DNA from: Uliginosibacterium gangwonense DSM 18521 | GTDB taxonomy: Bacteria; Pseudomonadota; Gammaproteobacteria; Burkholderiales; Rhodocyclaceae | NCBI RefSeq assembly: GCF_000373965.1 | Contig: NZ_KB892864.1 | Coordinates: forward strand, 147,938-200,169 | Direction: 5' to 3' | Length of the DNA stretch: 52,232 nucleotides | Shown here: positions 35,037 through 44,837 of the stretch, piece after piece | Layout: each line of letters starts with the position of its first letter | How positions within the stretch are numbered: the stretch's first letter is position 1 | Translations under genes and position numbers: made by a program | Notes under the pieces: generated by a model | The model's database searches: none | What the model saw: only the letters and a program-made list of their open reading frames with translations | Told to the model about the DNA's origin: nothing

Positions 35037-35297
35037 CCCCCCTCAAAGCTTTGGGCATGATACCGGCACGCAGCACACACCCATAAATGAAAGGTAATGT
35101 GAAACTCCAAGAGCAATACATGGTCTCAGAGCCCAGGCATGCAGATAAATTGCCGGTTCACTTTTCTTTTCATATTCCGCCCGTGCGCCGCACCCTGCAT
35201 CCGCAGCCCCGCAAGATGAAAGCAAAGAAACCCGACACGGATTAAAATATCCTCCCCATTCAATCAAGCAGCCCCTTGGCTGCGAGTACACGGTCGT

Positions 35298-36401
35298 ATG
35301 TTTTCCAAAAAAATAGTCTTCAGAATACTCATCGGTAGCTTCCTCCTTGTCGCAGCATTGGCGCTGGCCTATGGGGCAGCCTTGCGCCTGCTCAAACAAC
35401 AGATCGTCAGCGCCTTGGGGCCAGAGGGTGAGGTTCAATCCATCGAGGTATCGCTGCACGCCATCGAAATCCGCGGGCTGCGCGTCAAAGCCGGGAGCGC
35501 TCTGCACAAGCGTATGGGCTGGCCTGCCGCAGATGAATTGCGCGCCGACAAGGTACGCGTGGTGCCAGACCTGCGCAGCCTGCTGACTGACACCGTGGTC
35601 GTCCGCTCAATTGATATCGACGGTGGCTGGCTGCCCATGATGCGCACCACCAAGGGATTACAGATCGTGCCGGGCCTTCACGCACCCAAAAATGATGATA
35701 AAGAGGATGCCGACCAAAGCAAGCCTAAGGCCCAGCACAAAATCAGCTTCGGCACCATCGCCCTACACGACAGCCAGATCGACTTCTACGATGCCACCGT
35801 CAGCCACAAACCGCACCTCATCCCACTGAGGCGCATCGAAGCACACCTGGATGACTTCCATCTACCCGACATGGATGAAAAGTCGGCGCTGGATATCCAG
35901 GCAGAGGTGGGCGAGCATCACCCAGGACGTATTGCCCTAAAGGGCTGGCTGACCCCTGGCAACCTGGATTCGCAGCTCAAACTGGATCTAAAGGATGTCT
36001 CCCTGACCCTGATCGAACCTTATCTCGTCAAGGCGGCGGACACCCACGTCAAGCGGGGCAGTTTTTCGCTGGAACTCGACTCCAAGGTCAACGAGCGCAA
36101 ACTCAACGCCCCCGGCAAACTGGTGCTTGATCACATGGAACTCAGTGGCAGCGGCATGCTGGGAGGCATCGCCCGAGACACAGCACTGGCCCTGCTACGT
36201 GACCGAAGCGAACAGATTGACCTGAACTTTGTACTCAAGGGCGATCTGGATGACCCCAAGTTCTCCCTGAACGAAGAGTTCTACACCCGTATCGGGAGTG
36301 CGTTGGCAGAAACACTGGGGATTGGCTTCGAGAGCCTGGGCAAAGGCGCAAGCTCCGTCACCCAGGGCATTGGCAAGGCGATCAAAGGGCTATTCAATTA
36401 G
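35298..36401 (+). CDS. AsmA/DUF748-like membrane-anchored protein
   Basis: 367-residue protein with one N-terminal helix (IGSFLLVAALALAYGAAL) and a long periplasmic part of beta-strand repeats (VQSIEVSLHAIEIRGLRV, LRADKVRVVPDLRSLLTDTVVVRSIDIDG, LDIQAEVGEHHPGRIALKGWL). This is the DUF748/AsmA-like pattern of bridge-like lipid-transport proteins. The conserved block GRIALKGWLTPGNLDSQLKLDLKDV is characteristic. A role in outer-membrane lipid homeostasis is inferred from the family. It is a single gene, divergent from the Hsp20 pair. Confidence 0.8.
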   Translation: MFSKKIVFRILIGSFLLVAALALAYGAALRLLKQQIVSALGPEGEVQSIEVSLHAIEIRGLRVKAGSALHKRMGWPAADELRADKVRVVPDLRSLLTDTVVVRSIDIDGGWLPMMRTTKGLQIVPGLHAPKNDDKEDADQSKPKAQHKISFGTIALHDSQIDFYDATVSHKPHLIPLRRIEAHLDDFHLPDMDEKSALDIQAEVGEHHPGRIALKGWLTPGNLDSQLKLDLKDVSLTLIEPYLVKAADTHVKRGSFSLELDSKVNERKLNAPGKLVLDHMELSGSGMLGGIARDTALALLRDRSEQIDLNFVLKGDLDDPKFSLNEEFYTRIGSALAETLGIGFESLGKGASSVTQGIGKAIKGLFN

Positions 36402-36417
36402 AGGCATATAACGCAAA

Positions 36418-36439
36418 CGCCCAGGCATCCACCTGGGCG
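36418..36439. terminator. Hairpin between convergent genes
   Basis: CGCCCAGG (36418-36425) and CCTGGGCG (36432-36439) form an 8-bp stem with a 6-base loop, in the 61-base gap between convergent genes. There is no T-run. Confidence 0.5.
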
Positions 36440-36462
36440 AATCACCCTACGAACCTGCCGTT

Positions 36463-37104
36463 TTACTTCCAGATGTGGTACATGCCGAAACGAGTGACTT
36501 CGATATTGCCTGACCAATAGCCGAAAGAACGGTTACCATCCCAGCGGTACATGTGCCCATCGCCACTGCTATCGATAGTTGTCGAGCAATACCTGCCTGT
36601 ATCCACATCCATGCCGCGGTAATTACCAGACACCCAGCGACGGCGTATCACTTGGACTGGCTGGGCATAATAGCCCTGATTGATCACCTGGGTCCAACCA
36701 AAAGTTTCCGTGTAAGACCTGCTCTGGCTATAACTACCATTTACACCAAAAGGTGCCAGATAGGACAACCACTTGAAACCGGAGCCCAATACCGGAATGT
36801 TTTTCAAATCGACAGAAATGCCGACCGTCCACTGATATCCAGTAGTTTTAGCCTGGGTCCAAGCATAGGTGCAAGTACCTCCACCGCCACCGCCAGAATT
36901 ACAGAAAAAGGACGGGCCGCGCCACACCCAATCATCCCAGGTATTGTTTGCCTGTTGCTGAATATATGCACCAGAATCATTCTTGCCAAACGCTGAGGCA
37001 CGGGTGGCATGATATGGCACACACTCATCAGCCTGGGCGCTCCAAGCGCTCAGCACCAAGGAAAGGGTAAGCACGCAGGTCTTGACGATGTTACTGTATT
37101 TCAT
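36463..37104 (-). CDS. Secreted protein of unknown function (beta-rich)
   Basis: I do not recognise this 213-residue protein. A signal peptide (LTLSLVLSAWSAQA-D) is cleaved near residue 25. The mature part is rich in Trp, Tyr, Gly and Ser, with four cysteines (DECVPY, FFCNSG, GTCTYA, GRYCST) and a run of six glycines. The centre alternates polar and hydrophobic residues (TGYQWTVGISVDL, NGSYSQSRSYTETFGWTQV), as in beta-hairpins of pore-forming or carbohydrate-binding proteins; that is only a resemblance. The ATG overlaps the stop of the lipoprotein gene upstream (ATGA), so the two are translated together. Confidence 0.7.
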   Translation of the reverse strand: MKYSNIVKTCVLTLSLVLSAWSAQADECVPYHATRASAFGKNDSGAYIQQQANNTWDDWVWRGPSFFCNSGGGGGGTCTYAWTQAKTTGYQWTVGISVDLKNIPVLGSGFKWLSYLAPFGVNGSYSQSRSYTETFGWTQVINQGYYAQPVQVIRRRWVSGNYRGMDVDTGRYCSTTIDSSGDGHMYRWDGNRSFGYWSGNIEVTRFGMYHIWK

Positions 37105-37709
37105 TGTGCACCTCCACTCGCAGAAATACCAAAGACATTCTCTACAGTGTTCATCGATTTGACTACTTCTGCGTTCGTCATGAATGCGCCCTGCGCCGAT
37201 GCCTGGATAACGGCCTTGGCCTGTGTCTGCACCGGTGTCACGTAATACCCACGCCCCTCCTGATCCTGAGTAATGCGTACGGCTTCAACATCAATTGTCG
37301 TCCCCGTAATCTCCTTGAGCAACGCCGATTCCTTCAATGTCTTGCTTCCATCGCCATCCAGCACAACCTCTTTGCCAGCGGCGAGCGCACTCTTGACCTG
37401 AGCCAATTGGCTTTTGTCCAGGGAGCCTGTGGCCTGCACAACAAGGATGTCATAATCACTGATATTACCCGCAGGCAATGCGGCAACCAGCTTTTCAGCC
37501 ACAAATCCATTGGCATTACCTTGCACCAACACCTTCTGGCGAACGTCTGCACTTGCCGCAACAACGTTACCCGGCGCAGGCACATTCGCGCTACTGGTCG
37601 CAACACCGCCCTGCGCAGAAGAAGCACTATCGCCCCCCGAACTACCTCCGCAGGCCGACAGCGCCACAACGCCCCCCATGACCAGTGCCAATTTCCACTT
37701 CAAAATCAT
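37101..37709 (-). CDS. Lipoprotein of unknown function
   Basis: 202-residue lipoprotein: signal KLALVMGGVVALSAC, then a Gly/Ser/Ala-rich linker. The globular part (about residues 60-190) reads like a flavodoxin- or ThuA-like alpha/beta unit (YDILVVQATGSLDKSQLAQVKSALAAGKEVVLDGDG) followed by GRGYYVTPVQTQAKAV. ATG 37709 follows AAGGGGG; the frame extends 11 codons upstream without a ribosome site. It forms a two-gene unit with the secreted protein downstream. The region before it is far more AT-rich than anything else in the window. Confidence 0.7.
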   Translation of the reverse strand: MILKWKLALVMGGVVALSACGGSSGGDSASSAQGGVATSSANVPAPGNVVAASADVRQKVLVQGNANGFVAEKLVAALPAGNISDYDILVVQATGSLDKSQLAQVKSALAAGKEVVLDGDGSKTLKESALLKEITGTTIDVEAVRITQDQEGRGYYVTPVQTQAKAVIQASAQGAFMTNAEVVKSMNTVENVFGISASGGAQ

Positions 37710-37828
37710 AACGCCCCCTTTATATGCCATACAAATAAACAACCCACATCACATTTAAATAGTACCTTACAAATATGGCAAAAAAGTATGACTTTGCGCT
37801 TACTTTAATTAATATTTATTTACAACTA

Positions 37829-37859
37829 TTTTGAAATGCCTTTGGCAACGATTTCAAAA
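37829..37859. repeat. Inverted repeat, 9-bp arms
   Basis: TTTTGAAAT (37829-37837) and ATTTCAAAA (37851-37859) are perfect complements with a 13-base spacer. A candidate operator in the AT-rich region. Confidence 0.45.
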
Positions 37860-37877
37860 CCAAAAGCATATGAATTG

Positions 37878-37903
37878 ATTACTTTAACTACCCCGAAAGT
37901 AAT
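37878..37903. repeat. Inverted repeat, 8-bp arms
   Basis: ATTACTTT (37878-37885) and AAAGTAAT (37896-37903) are perfect complements with a 10-base, C-rich spacer. A second candidate operator. Confidence 0.45.
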
Positions 37904-37995
37904 AACTTTAATTAAAAATAAATATATACAAATGAATACTTGAAACAAATACTTATAAAAAATCTCAACCTCAACTTCATCAATCAATAGACAAT

Positions 37996-38022
37996 AAAAA
38001 AGCCGCTTAAAGCGGCTTTTTT
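37996..38022. terminator. Bidirectional terminator after lpdA
   Basis: AAAAAAGCCGCT (37996-38007), loop TAA, AGCGGCTTTTTT (38011-38022). It has T-runs on both strands. It ends the PDH operon on the minus strand, 20 bases after the lpdA stop. Confidence 0.88.
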
Positions 38023-38041
38023 TTGATTTTGATCAACCAGG

Positions 38042-39823
38042 CTATTTCTTTTTCATCGGCGGTAAATCGGTACACACCCCTTCAAAGACTTCGGCGGCCA
38101 TCCCCACCGTTTCACCCAGTGTCGGGTGCGGGTGGATGGTCTTGCCGATATCCACGGGGTCGCAACCCATTTCAATCGCCAGCGCGATTTCGCCAATCAT
38201 GTCGCCCGCATTGGGGCCGACAATCGAGCCGCCCACGATACGATGAGTTTCTTCGTCGAAAATCAGCTTGGTAAAGCCGTAATCGCAGCCGTTGGCAATC
38301 GCACGACCAGAAGCTGCCCACGGGAACTTGGAAACGCCGATCTTGCGGCCAGTGTTCTTGGCTTCGATTTCGGTCACGCCCACCCAGGCCACTTCAGGCT
38401 CGGTGTAGGCTACCGAAGGAATGATGCTGGCATCGAAGAACGCCTTCTCGCCCGCAGCGGCTTCCGCCGCAACGTGACCTTCATGCACGCCCTTGTGCGC
38501 CAGCATGGGCTGGCCCACAATATCGCCAATGGCGAAGATGTGGGCAATGTTGGTGCGTTGTTGCTTGTCGACCGGGATGAAGCCGCGATCCGTCACGATC
38601 ACACCAGCGTTTTCAGCGCCGATCTTCTTGCCATTCGGGCTGCGGCCGACGGCTACCAGCACGAGGTCATACTTCTGTTCTTCGGCAGGAGCCTGTTCGC
38701 CTTCAAACTTGACCAGCAAGCCATCAGGACGCACGGTCACACCCACCGTCCGGGTCTTGAGCATGATCTTCTCAAAACGTTGCAGGTTGAGCTTTTCCCA
38801 CACCTTGACCAGATCGCGGTCAGCACCAGCCATGAGGCCGTCGCCCATTTCCACCACGTCGATCTTGGCGCCGAGCGAGGAATACACCGTCGCCATTTCC
38901 AAGCCGATAATGCCGCCGCCGATCACCAGCATGCGCTTGGGCACAAAGCGCAGTTCCAGCGCGCCGGTGGAATCAACAATACGCGGGTCTTCCGGCAGGA
39001 AGGGGAGCTTCACGGATTGGGAACCCGCAGCGATGATCACCTTCTGGAAGCGGATCACCTTCTTCTCGCCGGAACGATCCTGCCCTTCACCAGAAGTCAG
39101 TTCGACTTGCAAGTGATGCGGGTCGATAAAGCTGCCGTAGCCGCGCACCACTTCAACCTTGCGGGCCTTGGCCATGCCAGTCAGACCGCCGGTGAGCTTG
39201 CCGATGACTTTTTCCTTGTGGCTGCGCAGGCGATCCAGGTCGATCTGCGGCGCATCAAAGGCCACGCCGACACTGGCAAAGTGCGAGGCTTCTTCAATCA
39301 CGTTGGACACGTGCAGCAGTGCCTTGGAGGGGATACACCCCACGTTCAGACACACCCCGCCCAGCGTGCTATACCGTTCGACCAGCACGGTCTTCATCCC
39401 GAGGTCAGCCGAACGGAACGCGGCGGAATACCCGCCAGGGCCAGCGCCCAGCACCAGCATTTCGCATTCCAGATCCACCGTACCGGCATAGCTGCCAGCA
39501 GTAGGCGCAACCAGCGGGGAGGCGGCCACAGGTGCGGGCGCAGGGGCCGTGGCAGCTTGGGGCTTGGCTTCACCAGCGCCGGAGACGGCATCCAGCATCA
39601 GCAGCACGCTGCCTTCGCCCACACGGTCACCGACCTTGATCAAAACCTGCTTGATCGTACCGGCTGCGGTGGAAGGCACTTCCAGCGTAGCCTTGTCGGA
39701 TTCCAGCGCGGCAATCGGATCATCGACGTTGAGGAAGTCACCTGGCTTGACGAACACCTCGATGACAGGAACATCCTTGAAGTCCCCGATATCCGGGACT
39801 TTCACTTCAATCAATTGACTCAT
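38042..39823 (-). CDS. lpdA: Dihydrolipoyl dehydrogenase with N-terminal lipoyl domain (E3)
   Basis: E3 of the pyruvate dehydrogenase complex; it reoxidises dihydrolipoamide and reduces NAD+. An N-terminal lipoyl domain (1-78) with Lys44 in ESDKATLEV is joined by an Ala/Pro linker to the flavoenzyme: FAD motif VLGAGPGGYSAAF (124-136), redox cysteines GGVCLNVGCIPSK (Cys158, Cys163), NAD motif VIGGGIIGLEMATVYSSLG and the C-terminal His-Glu in HPHPTLGETVGM. The 593-residue length is typical of betaproteobacterial lipoyl-Lpd. It is the last gene of the aceE-aceF-lpdA operon, 13 bases after aceF. Confidence 0.95.
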   Translation of the reverse strand: MSQLIEVKVPDIGDFKDVPVIEVFVKPGDFLNVDDPIAALESDKATLEVPSTAAGTIKQVLIKVGDRVGEGSVLLMLDAVSGAGEAKPQAATAPAPAPVAASPLVAPTAGSYAGTVDLECEMLVLGAGPGGYSAAFRSADLGMKTVLVERYSTLGGVCLNVGCIPSKALLHVSNVIEEASHFASVGVAFDAPQIDLDRLRSHKEKVIGKLTGGLTGMAKARKVEVVRGYGSFIDPHHLQVELTSGEGQDRSGEKKVIRFQKVIIAAGSQSVKLPFLPEDPRIVDSTGALELRFVPKRMLVIGGGIIGLEMATVYSSLGAKIDVVEMGDGLMAGADRDLVKVWEKLNLQRFEKIMLKTRTVGVTVRPDGLLVKFEGEQAPAEEQKYDLVLVAVGRSPNGKKIGAENAGVIVTDRGFIPVDKQQRTNIAHIFAIGDIVGQPMLAHKGVHEGHVAAEAAAGEKAFFDASIIPSVAYTEPEVAWVGVTEIEAKNTGRKIGVSKFPWAASGRAIANGCDYGFTKLIFDEETHRIVGGSIVGPNAGDMIGEIALAIEMGCDPVDIGKTIHPHPTLGETVGMAAEVFEGVCTDLPPMKKK

Positions 39824-39836
39824 CTTGTCTCGATCC

Positions 39837-41471
39837 TCAAAGCATCACGCGGCGGAAGTCTTGCAGCACACCGGCAAAGTAGGCATTGAAACGGGCGGCT
39901 TCGGCACCGTCGATCACGCGGTGATCCCAAGACAGGGATAACGGCAGGATCAGACGCGGCACGAATTGCTTGCCGTCCCACACCGGGCGGGTTTGCGACT
40001 TGCACACGCCCATGATCGCCACTTCAGGCGCATTGATGATCGGGGTGAAATACGTACCACCAATCCCGCCCAGCGAGCTGATGGAGAAGCAACCGCCTTG
40101 CATCTGGTCGGGCTTGAGCTTGCCTTCGCGGGCCAGCTTGGCGAGTTCGCCCATTTCCTTGGCGATCTCAATCACGCCCTTCTTGTCCGCATCCTTGATG
40201 ACCGGCACCATCAGGCCATTGGGTGTATCTGCCGCAAAACCGATGTGATAGAACTTCTTAAGCACCAAGTTATCGCCATCGAGCGAGGCATTGAAGCTGG
40301 GGAATTTCTTGAGTGCAGCCACGGCAGCCTTGATCATGAAAGCGAGCATGGTGAGCTTGACGCCACTCTTCTCGTTTTCCTTGTTCATCTGCACGCGGAA
40401 GGCTTCCAGCTCGGTGATGTCTGCGTCGTCATGGTTGGTGACGTGCGGGATCATCACCCAGTTGCGGTGCAGGTTCGCACCGGAAATCTTCTTGATGCGC
40501 GACAGCGGCTTGGTTTCCACTTCGCCAAACTTGGCAAAGTCGACCTTCGGCCAGGGCAGCACACTCAGCCCCCCCACCGAAGCGCCTGCAACACCACCCG
40601 CAGGAGCGGCAGACAAGGCGCCCGACGCGACTTGCGCCAGAATACCCTTGACGAAGTTCTGCACGTCTTCCTGCAGCAGACGGCCCTTCGGACCCGTGGC
40701 AGGCACCTTGCTGACATCCACACCGAGTTCGCGGGCGAAGCGACGCACCGCCGGGCTGGCGTGGGTCTTGCCAGCTTCGGCAGTGGCACGCGGTGCGCTC
40801 ACAGGAGCAGCGGCTTGAGCAGCCATCGCTGCACCCGTGGCCGGAGCGGCAGCCGGGGCTGGCGCAGCAGCTGCTGCGGGGGCGGCACCTGTTGTAGCTA
40901 CAAGCACCAGCACGTGGCCTTCGCCTACACGCTGACCTTCCTTGACGCGTACTTCCTTGACCACACCAGCCACCGTCGAAGGCACATCCATCGTGGCCTT
41001 ATCGGATTCAAGCGTGGCAATCGGCTCATCCACCTTGATCGTGCTGCCAACTGTCACGTACAGCTGAATGATGGGAACATCCTTGTAATCCCCGATATCG
41101 GGGACCTTCACTTCCACAACTGCAGAAGCTGCGGCCGGGGCAGCAGCGGGCGCCGCCGGAGCTGCTGCTGCGGGTGCTGCGACAGGTGCAGGGGCGGCAG
41201 CCGGAGCGGACGCTGCAACAGCAGCAGCGCCTGCGGCTTCCAGCACCACAACCACGTGGCCTTCGCCCACGCGGTCACCCACTTTGACGCGTACTTCCTT
41301 GACCACACCAGCAGCCGAAGACGGCACTTCCATGGTGGCCTTGTCGGATTCCAGGGTCAGCAGCGGGTCTTCTGCCTGGATGGTGTCACCGACCTTGACG
41401 AGTACCTCGATGACGGGCACATCCTTGAAGTCGCCGATATCGGGTACTTTAACTTCGATGAGTTGACTCAT
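39837..41471 (-). CDS. aceF: Pyruvate dehydrogenase E2, dihydrolipoamide acetyltransferase
   Basis: E2 core of the complex; it transfers acetyl from lipoamide to CoA. The 544 residues hold two lipoyl domains (Lys44 in ESDKATMEV and Lys158 in ESDKATMDV) joined by Ala/Pro-rich flexible linkers. A subunit-binding domain follows (about 236-275, THASPAVRRFARELGVDV), then the catalytic domain ending in LSWDHRVIDGAEAARF with the active-site His and Asp. The N-terminal lipoyl sequence is nearly the same as that of Lpd. AGGAAGAGAAG precedes the ATG. Confidence 0.95.
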   Translation of the reverse strand: MSQLIEVKVPDIGDFKDVPVIEVLVKVGDTIQAEDPLLTLESDKATMEVPSSAAGVVKEVRVKVGDRVGEGHVVVVLEAAGAAAVAASAPAAAPAPVAAPAAAAPAAPAAAPAAASAVVEVKVPDIGDYKDVPIIQLYVTVGSTIKVDEPIATLESDKATMDVPSTVAGVVKEVRVKEGQRVGEGHVLVLVATTGAAPAAAAAPAPAAAPATGAAMAAQAAAPVSAPRATAEAGKTHASPAVRRFARELGVDVSKVPATGPKGRLLQEDVQNFVKGILAQVASGALSAAPAGGVAGASVGGLSVLPWPKVDFAKFGEVETKPLSRIKKISGANLHRNWVMIPHVTNHDDADITELEAFRVQMNKENEKSGVKLTMLAFMIKAAVAALKKFPSFNASLDGDNLVLKKFYHIGFAADTPNGLMVPVIKDADKKGVIEIAKEMGELAKLAREGKLKPDQMQGGCFSISSLGGIGGTYFTPIINAPEVAIMGVCKSQTRPVWDGKQFVPRLILPLSLSWDHRVIDGAEAARFNAYFAGVLQDFRRVML

Positions 41472-41569
41472 GTGTTCTTCTCTTCCTAAGTGATGAGGGA
41501 GGGATGGCGCAAATGTACCTGTGCGCCCTGGCGGTCACAGCCGCCACGGCGCACAGTTCATCCCTTAAC

Positions 41570-44242
<2,673 letters not shown>

Positions 44243-44437
44243 CGACTTCTCTCCTTGTTTTGGGTTTTAACGCACCGGAGGGCCAACAGCGCCACACACG
44301 GTCGCAGAGGGAACGGCCCCAGCCAGTTACCTGGACAGGGGCCACACAGCCTGTAATCTCTTGGCAGCTCATTTCACACACCCTCACAAACACACATTCA
44401 ACTCTTATACATGAGTGAGGCGAGCCGCGTTTTTCAC

Positions 44438-44466
44438 AATATAAAACAGCCATTCACCATACGCAA
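44438..44466 (-). promoter_or_regulatory. Sigma-70 promoter of aceE-aceF-lpdA
   Basis: On the minus strand TTGCGT (44466-44461), 17 bases, TATATT (44443-44438). The -10 matches 5 of 6. It leaves a 5' leader of about 190 bases before aceE. The region 44244-44437 shows no other feature I can support. Confidence 0.6.
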
Positions 44467-44779
44467 CAAAAAATCGACTCTTTTTGTCAGGAAAATGGTC
44501 AGAAAACAAAACGAAATCAGTATGTTGCATCGCACCAAGAGTTGCTGGGAGGCTTTGTCTGGCAACTTTTCTTGATAATTCAGCCGCTTGCTGCGAACAC
44601 CTGCATCACCCCCCGCCTATACGATAAGCGTGGCATTTGTCGCAAAACACTCAATGACTCTGCCTGACGATGTGTAAAATCCTGCGCCAAGAACACTTAC
44701 CATGTTCAAAAAAGAAATAACGCGGGGACACACGGCAATACGGGCATGAGATTTGACAGAGAGCCCTCCATTTTGCGCC

Positions 44780-44803
44780 AATATACGGGTTAGCCTGTAT
44801 ATT
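44780..44803. promoter_or_regulatory. 24-bp near-perfect palindrome before the PAS kinase gene
   Basis: AATATACGGG (44780-44789), loop TTAG, CCTGTATATT (44794-44803). Nine of ten positions pair, and a T-run (44802-44807) follows. It could be an operator overlapping a -10-like TATATT, or a weak terminator/attenuator 30 bases before the kinase start. A consensus-like TTGACA lies at 44753-44758 but at unsuitable spacing. Confidence 0.5.
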
Positions 44804-44837
44804 TTTTGTAATCTCACACTCAAACTCGTTCGATTTG

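Larger units (their letters stand above)
37743..37995. other. AT-rich gene-free region before the lipoprotein unit
   Basis: About 250 bases dominated by A and T, in contrast to the GC-rich flanks. It contains two inverted repeats (listed separately) and a repeated ACTTTAATTAA (37803-37813 and 37905-37915). No gene is visible. It probably holds the regulatory DNA of the lipoprotein/secreted pair and may be bound by an H-NS-like protein. Confidence 0.55.

Noticed and set aside
44411-44575. 54-codon basic frame between aceE and the kinase gene
   Set aside because: No ribosome site, and it overlaps the likely aceE promoter; probably chance.
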